Of a stretch of 64,000 nt of DNA, positions 49,416 to 58,532 are shown piece after piece. The translations under genes and the position numbers were made by a program. This DNA comes from Winkia neuii (lineage in GTDB: Bacteria > Actinomycetota > Actinomycetes > Actinomycetales > Actinomycetaceae): assembly GCF_029011175.1 (NCBI RefSeq), contig NZ_CP118946.1, positions 310,001 to 374,000 of the forward strand. Reading direction: 5' to 3'. Position 1 is the stretch's first letter; the number at the start of each line of letters is the position of its first letter. A model generated the notes under the pieces. That model saw nothing but the letters and a program-made list of their open reading frames with translations, had not been told where the DNA came from and ran no database searches.

Positions 49416-50057
49416 ATGGCTGACTTCATTTTGCAGCGTTGGCGCCAACTACTATTCATGTCCATCCAGCACGCCTGGCTGGCAGCCCAGTGCGTTTTGC
49501 TAGCCACGCTAGTGGCAGTGGCCCTGGCAGCCCTAGCCTATAAGTCGACTCGTCTTCGTGCCCTCCTAAATAACGTTTCCACCATAGGGCTTACTATCCC
49601 CTCATTTGCGCTCTTGGCCCTACTAGTGGCACCGCTGGGGTTCGGAGTCGCTCCGACAGTAATCGCCTTAGTGTTCTATGGGGCTCTACCTATCATGCGT
49701 AATGCTGTGGTGGGGCTAGCGGGGGTAGACAATACAGTCATCGAATCTGCGCGCGGGCAGGGGATGTCCGCTACCGCAATATTCTTCCGGGTGCGCCTCC
49801 CGCTATCCTGGCCACTGATCCTTTCAGGCATACGGGTATCAACTCAGATGGTTATGGGCATTGCTGCCATTGGTGCTTACGTCTTGGGTCCCGGTTTAGG
49901 AAGCCTTATCTTCACCGGACTTGCCCGGCTAGGTGGGGCTGGTGCCGTCGAATCAGCTGCGGTGGGCACTCTACTAGTCGTAATTGTGGCGCTAATTGCC
50001 GACTTTGGCCTGGCCATACTTGGTCGTCTTACTATCTCCAGGGGGATTCGTGACTAG
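49416..50057 (+). CDS. osmoprotectant ABC transporter permease (first)
   Basis: 213 residues with six membrane helices. The EAA-like loop of binding-protein-dependent permeases is visible (VIESARGQGMSATAIFFRVRLPLSWPLILSGIR). The family is the OpuC/ProW-type choline, glycine betaine or carnitine importer. Its stop overlaps the GTG of the ATPase gene. With the following three genes it forms a complete permease-ATPase-permease-binding-protein operon, a common actinobacterial layout. Confidence 0.88.
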   Translation: MADFILQRWRQLLFMSIQHAWLAAQCVLLATLVAVALAALAYKSTRLRALLNNVSTIGLTIPSFALLALLVAPLGFGVAPTVIALVFYGALPIMRNAVVGLAGVDNTVIESARGQGMSATAIFFRVRLPLSWPLILSGIRVSTQMVMGIAAIGAYVLGPGLGSLIFTGLARLGGAGAVESAAVGTLLVVIVALIADFGLAILGRLTISRGIRD

Positions 50058-51204
50058 CCAGAAAACTTCTGAACCTACCCGCCACGCTGCTGCGGGAGGA
50101 GCCTCAATCAGGCTTTCACACATGAGCAAAACATACCCGGGTGCAGACTCGCCAGCGGTAAACGACTTCAACCTTGATATTTCCGCAGGGGAAATCCTGG
50201 CCCTTGTTGGCCCCTCCGGCTGTGGCAAGACCACCACCCTAAAGATGATCAACAGATTGATCGAACCGTCCACGGGAAAAATCATCATCAATGGCCGCGA
50301 CGTTACAGATATGAACCCAGACAAGTTGCGCCGCAAGATCGGCTACGTAATTCAGGCCGGCGGCCTGATGCCTCACCTGTCCGTGGCGCAGAACGTTGCA
50401 ATGGTGCCCAAGATGCTCGGCTGGACGAAGAAGCGCATTGCTGCCCGCGTTGACGAACTGCTGCGCGCCGTTGCCCTCGAACCGGAAACATATGCCGACC
50501 GTTACCCCCGCGATCTGTCCGGTGGTCAACAACAACGCGTAGGAGTTGCCCGCGCCCTAGCTGCGAATCCGCCCGTCCTCCTAATGGACGAACCATTTGG
50601 CGCGGTAGATCCGATCACCCGACGGGCATTGCAGGAAACCTTGCTAGCCACCCAAGCCCGCCTGGGAACGACCGTAGTGATCGTCACGCATGATCTGGAT
50701 GAGGCCCTAAAGCTCGGTACCCGCATCGCCATCCTTTCCGAAGGTGGCAGGTTGCGGCAAGTAGGAACGCCAGAACACATCCTTATGGATCCGGCAGACG
50801 AATTCGTGTCAGACTTTGTGGGAGCAGACGCCGCCACGCGCCTCCTGAAAATTACCCCTGTCGAAGATCTGACACCTTCGCGCACCGTGACCGCACACCT
50901 GGGGGATGACCGGGAAAAAGTGCTCGCCCAGGCAGCCGCAGCAGGCGGGCACGGCATCGTCATCTTGAACGAGGACGGCAGCCCGCTCGCCTGGTTGAGC
51001 ACCAAACAATATCGGGCTAGCACCGGCCGGCACCCCCAGGACAACTCCCTGCCCCTGGTGCGCGGAACCGACTCCGCGGCAGATGTCATGGAGCTGATGC
51101 TCACCTCTACCCACAACGGCGTCTTAGTAGTAGATCGTCAGGGCCGCTACCGCTTCGCCCTGCGTGCTTCCGACCTGTTAGACCAAATCAGCCAGGAGGC
51201 CTAA
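50050..51204 (+). CDS. osmoprotectant ABC transporter ATP-binding protein
   Basis: 384 residues from GTG 50050, overlapping the permease stop; the longer ATG reading at 49996 lies inside the permease. Walker A GPSGCGKTT, Q-loop YVIQAGGLMPHL, signature LSGGQQQRVG, Walker B LLMDEPFGAVD and H-loop THDLDEA are intact. Two CBS-type segments follow the nucleotide domain (about residues 250-384), as in OpuCA, where they sense ionic strength. It powers uptake of compatible solutes. Confidence 0.92.
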   Translation: MTSQKTSEPTRHAAAGGASIRLSHMSKTYPGADSPAVNDFNLDISAGEILALVGPSGCGKTTTLKMINRLIEPSTGKIIINGRDVTDMNPDKLRRKIGYVIQAGGLMPHLSVAQNVAMVPKMLGWTKKRIAARVDELLRAVALEPETYADRYPRDLSGGQQQRVGVARALAANPPVLLMDEPFGAVDPITRRALQETLLATQARLGTTVVIVTHDLDEALKLGTRIAILSEGGRLRQVGTPEHILMDPADEFVSDFVGADAATRLLKITPVEDLTPSRTVTAHLGDDREKVLAQAAAAGGHGIVILNEDGSPLAWLSTKQYRASTGRHPQDNSLPLVRGTDSAADVMELMLTSTHNGVLVVDRQGRYRFALRASDLLDQISQEA

Positions 51205-51935
51205 TGAGCCGCCTTCTTGCAAAACGAAACGTCTGGATGCCACCGCTAGCGCTCCTGATCGGGTTCAGTCTCTTCTTTATGTGGCTGCGCACCGCAAGCC
51301 TTTCCCCAAAAGAGTCTCGGCAGCTAAACACCGCAAACCTCATCACCATCATGGGTGAACACCTACTACTTACAGTGCTCGGCGCCGTCCTGGTAGTCCT
51401 GATCGCGGTGCCAGCAGGCATCATCCTCACCAGGGGGCCGTTGCGTCGCCTTGCCCCCGCCGTACTAGCCCTTGCCAACGTTGGCCAGGCTGCGCCCTCG
51501 ATAGGGCTGATAGTGCTTATTGCGATGGGGATAGGCTTCGGCATGAAAACAGCGCTCATAGCGATCGTTGCCTACGCCGTACTACCCGTACTCTCGTCCA
51601 CCATGGTGGGGTTGGAAGGGGTAGACCGGAACACTGTTGAAGCAGCCCGCGGCATGGGCATGAGCGCCCTGGCTGTCCTCGTGAAAGTAGAACTGCCGCT
51701 AGCAAGCCCGGTTGTCCTTGCCGGGCTACGCACCGCCCTAGTCCTGCTAGTCGGCACGGCGACGTTAGCCGTCTTCGTGAACGGCGGCGGCCTAGGAGTC
51801 CTAATCCAAACGGGCATGACCCTCTTCCTGTACAAACTGCTGGTGGCGGGGGCGCTACTGGTAGCCCTGCTTGCCCTAGCCGTCGACTGGGTTGGGCGCA
51901 TGATCGAACTGTGGGCCCGGCCGAAAGGAATCTGA
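51204..51935 (+). CDS. osmoprotectant ABC transporter permease (second)
   Basis: 243 residues, one base overlap with the ATPase stop. Six hydrophobic helices; EAA-like loop NTVEAARGMGMSALAVLVKVELPLASPVVLAGLR. Paired with the first permease it would form the heterodimeric channel. A basic N-terminus (LLAKRNVWMPP) is inside. Its stop overlaps the start of the binding-protein gene. Confidence 0.9.
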   Translation: MSRLLAKRNVWMPPLALLIGFSLFFMWLRTASLSPKESRQLNTANLITIMGEHLLLTVLGAVLVVLIAVPAGIILTRGPLRRLAPAVLALANVGQAAPSIGLIVLIAMGIGFGMKTALIAIVAYAVLPVLSSTMVGLEGVDRNTVEAARGMGMSALAVLVKVELPLASPVVLAGLRTALVLLVGTATLAVFVNGGGLGVLIQTGMTLFLYKLLVAGALLVALLALAVDWVGRMIELWARPKGI

Positions 51936-52894
51936 TGAGACGCATAGCAACTTCCCTGGCCCTCCTGAGCGTCATTAGCCTTGGCGGGTGCGCGCTTTCG
52001 CCCTCGTCCGGATTTGCCCCGGACATGGCCCCCGCCGAAATTGCGCATGAAAAGGGCGCCGAGGGCGTGCACGTCACCGTCGGATCCAAAAATTTCACCG
52101 AAGGTTTAGTCCTTGGCAAACTCGCCGTGATCGCCCTGCGCGCGGCAGGCTACCAGGTTACCGACATGACCGGGATGCCCGGATCCCAATCCGCGCGGCA
52201 AGCCCACACCACCGGGGCAGTAGACTTCGAATTCGAATACACCGGCACCGCCTGGACCATCTACCTAGGCGGCAAAGGCGTCGCGAACCGCCAAAAACAG
52301 TACGAGCTAGTGCGCGAAGCAGATAAGAAAAATGGGCTCACCTGGTTACCCCCTGCCCCCATGAACAACACGTACGGCTTCGCGGTGCGACAAGAAGACA
52401 AGGCACACCTGCGAACGCTATCTGACGTGGCCGCCCTCGCCCCGGAAACGCTAACCATTTGCGCGGATCCGGAATTCTTTTCGCGCGACGACGGCTTGCA
52501 GCCGGCCTTGGCCCACTACGGTCTGAGGCTGGGGGAAAATCTGCCGAGAAGAAACATAAAACTGATGGATCAGGGAGCCATGTTCCAGGCGCTCGCGGAC
52601 GGGCAGTGCAAAGTTGGCGAAGTCATGAGCACGGATGGGCGGATTATGTCGTTGCACCTTGCCACGCTCGAGGACGACAAAGGGTATTTCCCGAACTACG
52701 CGGTAGCTCCCGTCATTGCTACAGCGAAGCTGCGCGAGTCTCCCGCAATTGCGGAAGTATTTTCCCGTATCACCCCGAAGTTGACCACTAAGGCGTTGCA
52801 ACGGATGAATGCCGCGGTAGATGTCGAGGGCGAAGATCCGGCCAATGTGGCAGCAAAATGGTTGCAGAGCCAGGGGCTGGTGGCTAAGAAATAG
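51935..52894 (+). CDS. osmoprotectant-binding lipoprotein
   Basis: 319 residues from ATG 51935, overlapping the permease stop (tgatg); a longer reading from 51911 is inside the permease. A lipoprotein signal peptide is seen with lipobox ISLGGC (Cys about residue 20), then VTVGSKNFTEGLVLGKLAVIAL and FEFEYTGTAWTIYLGG, typical of the OpuAC/OpuCC family that binds choline, betaine or carnitine by an aromatic cage. It is anchored outside the cell and feeds the two permeases. Confidence 0.92.
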   Translation: MRRIATSLALLSVISLGGCALSPSSGFAPDMAPAEIAHEKGAEGVHVTVGSKNFTEGLVLGKLAVIALRAAGYQVTDMTGMPGSQSARQAHTTGAVDFEFEYTGTAWTIYLGGKGVANRQKQYELVREADKKNGLTWLPPAPMNNTYGFAVRQEDKAHLRTLSDVAALAPETLTICADPEFFSRDDGLQPALAHYGLRLGENLPRRNIKLMDQGAMFQALADGQCKVGEVMSTDGRIMSLHLATLEDDKGYFPNYAVAPVIATAKLRESPAIAEVFSRITPKLTTKALQRMNAAVDVEGEDPANVAAKWLQSQGLVAKK

Positions 52895-52953
52895 GAGTTT
52901 CGCGCGGCATGAAAAATAATGCCAAACCTGGACTGGGTGACTAGGTTGTAAGC

Positions 52954-53718
52954 ATGAACCAGACTCTAGAAAAACAGCTTTCTCGTAAGAGCATTCGCCG
53001 CTTCTTGGATGAGCCCATTTCCGATCAGGTCAGAGCAGATCTGCTAGAGGTGGCACGCCGGACGGCTACTTCCTGTGGGCTTCAGATGAGCTCCCTGATT
53101 CGCCTCACTGACCCGAAAATCAAAGAAGAAGTGGCAAAAATTTGCAACCAGGCCTACATTGCGGAAGCCCCGGAAATCTGGGTGTTCGTGGCCGATCTGA
53201 ACAGCGCCCAGCATATTGTGACCGAGAAGGGGCAGGATGGGGCGAACGCCACCACCATGGACGGCTTCTTCCAGGGATTTACCGATGCCGTGCTGATGGC
53301 CCAGAATGTTGCTACAGCTGCCGAGTCAATGGGGCTCGGTACTTGTTTCTTAGGGTCGCTGTTGAATGATCCGTGGGCGCTGGTTGAGCTGCTGCAGCTG
53401 CCCAAGTTGGTATTTCCCGCCCTGGGGCTGATGTTCGGCAAGCCTGCCCAGGAACCACAACTGAAGCCGCGGATGCCCATTGCTCTGCGCGCCTACGAAA
53501 ACGTTTACGACGAGGGCGAGGACGGCTCTTACCTGGAAACATTCAAGGATTACGACGCCGAGATGACCACCTACTACGATCTGCGAGATGCCAACAGGCG
53601 TGTCGATTCGTTCACCGAGCAGCTGACGCGCATCATTACCCGCGACGCGCCTAAGCGGCGCCGCATCGTGGCGGCTATAGCAGATCAGGGATTTAATCTG
53701 GCCTTGCAGGACAAGTAG
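52954..53718 (+). CDS. NADPH-dependent nitroreductase (NfsA/Frp-like)
   Basis: 254 residues. SRKSIRRFLDEPIS at the N-terminus, DAVLMAQNVATAAESMGLGTCFLGSLLN in the middle and FPALGLMFGKPAQEPQLKPRMP mark the NfsA/FRP group of FMN nitro/flavin reductases. It reduces nitro compounds, quinones or free flavin with NADPH. TAGGTT ends six bases before the ATG and no ribosome site intervenes, so the mRNA may be leaderless. It follows the transporter by 59 bases but appears to be a separate unit. Confidence 0.88.
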   Translation: MNQTLEKQLSRKSIRRFLDEPISDQVRADLLEVARRTATSCGLQMSSLIRLTDPKIKEEVAKICNQAYIAEAPEIWVFVADLNSAQHIVTEKGQDGANATTMDGFFQGFTDAVLMAQNVATAAESMGLGTCFLGSLLNDPWALVELLQLPKLVFPALGLMFGKPAQEPQLKPRMPIALRAYENVYDEGEDGSYLETFKDYDAEMTTYYDLRDANRRVDSFTEQLTRIITRDAPKRRRIVAAIADQGFNLALQDK

Positions 53719-53729
53719 GCGGTGTATGC

Positions 53730-54638
53730 CTAGACGTAACGCATGGCGGTGGCTACGGTGATTCGGCCGTAGCTGCCGCCGAATATTGCGGCGTGCACCG
53801 CCAGAATGTGTAGTTGGTGGATGCCCATGCGTTTCTTCCAACCTTCTTGCAGTTTCGAGACGGAATTGTAACCGGCGTAGATGCGATCTAGGTAGGGTTG
53901 GCCGAATACTTCTAGGTAGGCCAAGTCGGTTTCTGCGTGTCCACCCTGGGCGGCCGGGTCGATGATGACTCCTACTGTATTGTGCAGCGCGTCGCGGTTT
54001 CCTTCGGGACTTCCGGTCCCAGCTGCCTGGGGCGCCCACTGCAGGTCTTCCTTACGAGCCCACAGCACATTGCCCGTCCATAGGTCACCGTGGATGCGCG
54101 CTGGGGCGTCTGCGGCCAGTAGAGCCGGTTGGGCCGAGGAGAAGTCGCCGCGGCTGATGCGGGCAGCAACCTTTTCCACGATTTTTACGTCCGAGGCTGA
54201 CATGGATCCGTTTTCGCGGGCGTATTTCATACACGGCAAGATTCGTTGCTCAGCAAAGAATTCGCCCCAGGTAGGTAGTGATTCCTTGGAGTTGGCTGCC
54301 GGTAGGCGTAGTTCTTTCCGGCCCATGTAGCCGTCCCCCTGCCATCCGGCGGGAGGGGCTCCCCATCCGGCCGCCCCGGCCGCGTGGGTGCGTGCTAGGG
54401 CACGCCCAAATTCAAAAGCGGCTACCTCATCTACGCGGGTCTCGTGGATGCGCCTGGTAGAGAGACGCCCGGGCACCGCCCCGGTGTGGGGGACAACGAA
54501 GGCGCCCCCTTGCGCCATCGGTTCGGCTAACCACTGTAGGCCCAACGCCTCGAGTACAGTCGCATATGGGCGAGACGGCTCCGTCTTTGCGAAGTCGTCG
54601 TGGGCAGGGGCAACCATAGGATCTAGCTGTTCAACCAT
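53730..54638 (-). CDS. fructosamine kinase family protein
   Basis: 302 residues. Kinase-like (APH) fold: FVVPHTGAVPGRLSTRR, GYMGRKELRLPAANSKESLPTWGEFFAEQRILP, then catalytic ARIHGDLWTGNVLW and VGVIIDPAAQGGHAETDLAYLEVFG. These are the hallmarks of the bacterial fructosamine kinase group, which phosphorylates ketoamines (glycated amines) so that they fall apart, a deglycation repair. Convergent with the nitroreductase gene, with 11 bases between. Confidence 0.88.
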   Translation of the reverse strand: MVEQLDPMVAPAHDDFAKTEPSRPYATVLEALGLQWLAEPMAQGGAFVVPHTGAVPGRLSTRRIHETRVDEVAAFEFGRALARTHAAGAAGWGAPPAGWQGDGYMGRKELRLPAANSKESLPTWGEFFAEQRILPCMKYARENGSMSASDVKIVEKVAARISRGDFSSAQPALLAADAPARIHGDLWTGNVLWARKEDLQWAPQAAGTGSPEGNRDALHNTVGVIIDPAAQGGHAETDLAYLEVFGQPYLDRIYAGYNSVSKLQEGWKKRMGIHQLHILAVHAAIFGGSYGRITVATAMRYV

Positions 54639-54828
54639 GCATCCATTGTCTCGCTAAGAGCCAGAGGTGTGAACTGGACAGCAAAAGTTGCGCTGAAAAA
54701 GGGCTGTTAGTTCGCGGGTTCCTACATAGGCGCAGGTAAGAGCCTCTGTGATCAGGATCGCGTCCCGCCGGTTTGGAGGTTTCGCGTTCCGGTTGTAGAG
54801 TAATTACGTCAAAGCGAACAACGCTTAT

Positions 54829-54901
54829 GCGCCCGTAGCTCAATGGATAGAGCATCTGACTACGGATCAGAAGGTTGGGGGTTCGAGTCCCTTCGGGCGC
54901 G
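54829..54901 (+). tRNA. tRNA-Arg(ACG)
   Basis: Acceptor gcgcccg/cgggcgc; D arm and T arm ggttcgagtcc standard; anticodon loop ctacgga gives ACG, which reads CGN through inosine. A terminator follows. Confidence 0.95.
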
Positions 54902-54906
54902 CAGAC

Positions 54907-54946
54907 GCTCCTTTGAACTGAGGCCCAGTTCAAGGGAGCTTGTCGT
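54907..54946 (+). terminator. terminator of tRNA-Arg
   Basis: A 14-bp stem gctcctttgaactg with cagttcaagggagc (one mismatch) is followed by ttgtcgttt. Apart from this and the hairpin at 55140, the 54902-55246 gap contains nothing that looks like a gene. Confidence 0.65.
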
Positions 54947-55139
54947 TTAAAAAGTGCTATAGAAGCGCGGTCTGCAGGTCTTGCCAAAGCCCAGATGGCT
55001 GGCCCAACGCCTTGCGCGCCCTCCGAAGTAAAACTAGGAGGCGTGGCAACGGTCTACTGTGCGTAGCGCCGGTGGCAGGCCTGGGCAGCTATCTGTTAGA
55101 GACAGAACAATTTTGCGGAAAAAGTTTAGCGAATAGCAA

Positions 55140-55175
55140 CCTTCCAGGGGCAGGCTGTGGTCTGCCCCTGGAAGG
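55140..55175. other. strong perfect hairpin downstream of lipase gene
   Basis: ccttccaggggcag (55140-55153) and ctgcccctggaagg (55162-55175) pair perfectly around an 8-base loop. There is little T-run on either strand. It may end the leftward lipase transcript or insulate the tRNA-Arg region. Confidence 0.5.
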
Positions 55176-55246
55176 TATGGGCGCGACTAATCTTCCTGTG
55201 CGCTGGGCTCTAGCGCACAGGAGCCAACTGCCCAAAGCGTCAGATT

Positions 55247-56038
55247 CTAGTGGTGCGACAACCAGATCAACATCTTTCGGCGGAGCACTGGCGCTTCTGG
55301 TTCGTTGAACACTTCATGACGAGCGGCGGGTACGTCCACCACCGTTACGTCCTGGGCGCCGCCAGCGCGAGCGTCCTCGGCAAAATAGTGGGACCCAGCT
55401 GGCGCAGCCAATTTGTCCTCTTCGCCGTGGAAGATCAGAAGCGGCAGGCGCCAATCGCTGGCGTTGGACAACACCTCGCCACCCTGGGCAACCATAGTGA
55501 GGGCGGTGAGCGCGGGAACCTTGCCCGTGAAATTTAGAGGATCGGTCGTGTAGCTTTCCACTACCTGCGGGTCGCGCGAGACCTGATCGGCCGAGAGGCG
55601 CACCGTGCCCAGGGCTGGAAACATCTGTGCTAGCGGCATGAGCGCCCGAGCAACCTTGGGAGTCAACGAAGCATTCATCAAGGCTGGCCCGGACAGTACA
55701 ACCCCGGATACGCCCTCGGGCTGCAAAAGTGCTGAGGCCGCAGTTACTAGGCCCCCCATGGAATGCCCGAACAGGAAAAACTTGTCGGTGCGAATGCGTG
55801 CGGCAAGGTCCATGCGGGCTTGCACGTGATCCTTGATCAATGCCCCCACATCCACTTGCGCGCGGGGCCCCGGCGCCAAGCCATGCCCGTACTGGTCGTA
55901 GCTGTAAACGTCGTATCCGCCCTGCACCAGCGCGTCCTTGAGGGCCCTGTAGCGGCCTTGGTGTTCGGCGTAACCGTGCAAAATAAGTACGGATCCGCGC
56001 GGATCCTTGGCTAAATCTTCGTGGAAGTCAGCTTTCAT
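55247..56038 (-). CDS. alpha/beta hydrolase, monoacylglycerol lipase-like
   Basis: 263 residues. Oxyanion segment VLILHGYAEHQGRY, nucleophile Ser in LFGHSMGGLV, Asp in HGEEDKLAAPAGS and His in ARHEVFNE form a complete catalytic triad with the order and spacing of monoacylglycerol lipases/lysophospholipases. It probably frees fatty acid and glycerol from monoglycerides. The ATG at 56038 is preceded by a TAGGGT-like -10 a few bases upstream, so it may be leaderless. Confidence 0.88.
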   Translation of the reverse strand: MKADFHEDLAKDPRGSVLILHGYAEHQGRYRALKDALVQGGYDVYSYDQYGHGLAPGPRAQVDVGALIKDHVQARMDLAARIRTDKFFLFGHSMGGLVTAASALLQPEGVSGVVLSGPALMNASLTPKVARALMPLAQMFPALGTVRLSADQVSRDPQVVESYTTDPLNFTGKVPALTALTMVAQGGEVLSNASDWRLPLLIFHGEEDKLAAPAGSHYFAEDARAGGAQDVTVVDVPAARHEVFNEPEAPVLRRKMLIWLSHH

Positions 56039-56088
56039 AGACCCTAGTTTGCCAGGGAACGCGCACCTTTGTGCCTAAACGAGCGCTG

Positions 56089-57438
56089 CTAAAGCACCAT
56101 TGCCGCAATCCATCCAGCTACCATTAGCGGAATGTTGAAGTGCAAGAACGTGGGGATAACCGAGTCGCGAATGTGGTCGTGTTGCCCATCCACGTTGAGG
56201 CCGGCGGTTGGCCCCAATGTCGAATCGGAGGCGGGGGAGCCCGCGTCCCCTAGGGCCCCGGCGGTACCGACAAGCGCGACGGTGGCCATGGGACTAAAAC
56301 CAAGTGCGCCGCATAGCGGCACATAAATGGCGGCAATGATCGGCAAGGTAGAAAACGACGAGCCAATCCCCATCGTTACAAGTAAGCCCACCAAGAGCAT
56401 GGCAAGAGCGGCCATGGCCTTATTGTCGCCGAATAGGGCGGCTGTGGATTTTACGAGCGGCTCGATCTGACCGGATTTGCTCATCACGTTTGCGAATCCC
56501 TGTGCACTGATCATAATGAAGCCGATGAGCGCCATCATGCGCATGCCCGAAGTGAATACCTCGTCGGCCTCCCGCACCTTAATTGCGCCGGTAAAGATAA
56601 ATACGCCCAGACCAACTAGCGCGCCAACCAGCAATGCGTCCGCATCAGAGTTGATGGTGTTCAGCACCAGTTGCATTGAGAAACAGGCAAGGATGGCGAT
56701 GACCGATACGGTGATGCGGTACTTTGAAATTTCTTTTTCTTCCGCCTCGATTTTTGTTGCGCGGTAGGTGCGTGGCCGCCTGTAGGTGACGAAGAGGGCG
56801 AATAGTAGACCTAAGAACATGCCGAGGGCGGGAATGCCCATCGTGCGCATGATTGATATGTGGGAGGTGTCCAGCCCCGCCTTTTTGATATTGCCCAGCA
56901 GGATGTCATTTAGGAAGATCTTGCCGAAGCCGATGGGTAAAAACATGTAGGTAGTGACTAGGCCGAAGGTTAGTACGCAGGTAATAGCGCGCCGGTCTAG
57001 GTGCAGCTTATTCATAACCCCCAGTAGCGGGGGTATTAGTAGCGGAATGAAGGCGATGTGGACGGGGATTACGTTCTGGCTCATGACCGCCATGGCTGCG
57101 ATTGCGGCGATCATGCCCCACTTCGTTAGCAGGCGGGCTTTGGAGGAGCCCTGCTCTTCTGCCTCGTTCAGCTTGGTAATTAGCTTGCTTGCCAACATGT
57201 CGGGCAAGCCCGAATGCGCAACTGCCATAGCGAAAGCTCCGAGGAGGGCGTAGGACAGGGCAATCTTGGCGCCGTCGCCTAGGCCTTCTTGGAAGGCAAC
57301 CATGGTGCCATCCAGGCCTAAGCCGCTAAGCAGCCCCCCGACCAATGCGCCTATGAACAGGGCGAGGACCACGTGCACTCGTGCTACTGCCAGGAGGAGC
57401 ATGAGGCAAACTGCTATAACAACTGCGTTCATACGCAA
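56089..57438 (-). CDS. Na+/H+ antiporter-family permease (YuiF/histidine-permease-like)
   Basis: 449 residues with about twelve hydrophobic helices. Characteristic segments: ALFIGALVGGLLSGLGLDGTMVAFQEGLGDGAKIALSYALLGAFAMAVAHSG near the N-terminus and GTAGALGDAGSPASDSTLGPTAGLN near the C-terminus, typical of the Na_H_antiporter family that includes YuiF and proposed amino-acid carriers. Direction and substrate (Na+/H+ or an amino acid) cannot be read from the sequence. It stands alone. Confidence 0.82.
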   Translation of the reverse strand: MRMNAVVIAVCLMLLLAVARVHVVLALFIGALVGGLLSGLGLDGTMVAFQEGLGDGAKIALSYALLGAFAMAVAHSGLPDMLASKLITKLNEAEEQGSSKARLLTKWGMIAAIAAMAVMSQNVIPVHIAFIPLLIPPLLGVMNKLHLDRRAITCVLTFGLVTTYMFLPIGFGKIFLNDILLGNIKKAGLDTSHISIMRTMGIPALGMFLGLLFALFVTYRRPRTYRATKIEAEEKEISKYRITVSVIAILACFSMQLVLNTINSDADALLVGALVGLGVFIFTGAIKVREADEVFTSGMRMMALIGFIMISAQGFANVMSKSGQIEPLVKSTAALFGDNKAMAALAMLLVGLLVTMGIGSSFSTLPIIAAIYVPLCGALGFSPMATVALVGTAGALGDAGSPASDSTLGPTAGLNVDGQHDHIRDSVIPTFLHFNIPLMVAGWIAAMVL

Positions 57439-57493
57439 ACCCTAATGGCAGGGTTGTGCACGTGCGAAGGTTTGTCCACTAGGTGGCTTGGCG

Positions 57494-58279
57494 TCAGCGC
57501 CTATTCCCCTTGCGCCAGTTGGGCAGTTTCATTCCCATGGCCAGTCCGATGAGTCCCGCCGAGGAAAGCACAATAAAGCCCACAATCAGCAGATCTACGT
57601 CGAAATAGTGGGGTGTGGCCTGCTCGACGGAAGTGGTTGGCAAGATGACGTGGGGATGGTCAACGGTGTTTTCTGAGTCGCTACCTTCCTCAGAATCTGT
57701 CTTAGAATGTGAACGCTTCGGGCTGATTGGGGTTGGCCCGGGCGAACTGGAAGCTTCGGGCAGCACCTTCGGAGAGACGCCCGCGTTGCCCGCCTTGCCA
57801 GGCGCTTCAGTGGCCAAGCTAGCCCCGTCTGCCTGCTCGGGGGCAGCGTTTGGCGAGGGCGCGGCCGCAAGTGTCGAACCGGCAGCTTCAGTCGCTGGGG
57901 ATTCGGGTAGTGAATCCGAGTCAACCGAGGGCGTTATCTCTTTAGGGGCACGCTGGCCCTTCACGTTTGCCTTGGGGGCGTGGGGGTGACTTTTGGGGGA
58001 GGCGACCTTCGTGCCGGGCGCCTTCTTGTCGTCAGTCTTCGGAGCTATTTCGCCACTCGGCTTGGAGCCTTGCCCGTCGGCTGCGGCGGGGGAATCTTTC
58101 CCCGCTTCCTGCGTGCCCTTCTGGTATTCCGCGGTGGAAGTGGAGGGCGAAGAAGTGGGCTCGGCTGTTGGCGATTCATCGGCCAGAGCCACCGAGGGGA
58201 CTAGTAGGAAGGGCACTAATGCCGCAAAACCTACCATCCGGAAAAGGGGGCGGAAATGATGGAGTAGCAGCGCTGACAT
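57494..58279 (-). CDS. Pro/Ser/Ala-rich surface protein with signal peptide and C-terminal membrane anchor
   Basis: 261 residues. A signal peptide (about residues 1-33, FAALVPFLLVPSVALA) is followed by about 180 residues of low-complexity Pro/Ser/Ala/Glu/Lys sequence, then a terminal hydrophobic helix (about 229-250) and a short basic tail (NWRKGNRR). The stretch ILPTTSVE resembles a sortase motif but lies some ten residues before the helix, unlike a normal LPXTG signal; a membrane anchor is more likely. Function unknown, perhaps a stalk or wall spacer. Confidence 0.65.
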   Translation of the reverse strand: MSALLLHHFRPLFRMVGFAALVPFLLVPSVALADESPTAEPTSSPSTSTAEYQKGTQEAGKDSPAAADGQGSKPSGEIAPKTDDKKAPGTKVASPKSHPHAPKANVKGQRAPKEITPSVDSDSLPESPATEAAGSTLAAAPSPNAAPEQADGASLATEAPGKAGNAGVSPKVLPEASSSPGPTPISPKRSHSKTDSEEGSDSENTVDHPHVILPTTSVEQATPHYFDVDLLIVGFIVLSSAGLIGLAMGMKLPNWRKGNRR

Positions 58280-58532
58280 GACTCCCCCTAACTGAATCAG
58301 TCGTTACATTACAAAACCATAATGTTTTTTTCATCTTTTTGCGACCTGTGGTAAAAATTCGTCCTCGTCCTTGAGGGCGCAACCACGCTTGCACGTGGTG
58401 GTCGCACTTTCCAGCCCCTCCAGCCTACGGAAAAAATGCATTAAAGTCCCACAAACCGGGATGGAATATTCGCCACATTATGGAAGGCGTACAATTTGCC
58501 CAGTTAGTAACCCCTTAACGGTGAGGATTTTT

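Noticed and set aside
54940-55308. 122-codon open frame between tRNA-Arg and the lipase gene
   Set aside because: No ribosome site, poor amino-acid make-up (Arg/Ser/Cys-rich), overlaps a perfect hairpin and the opposite lipase gene end.
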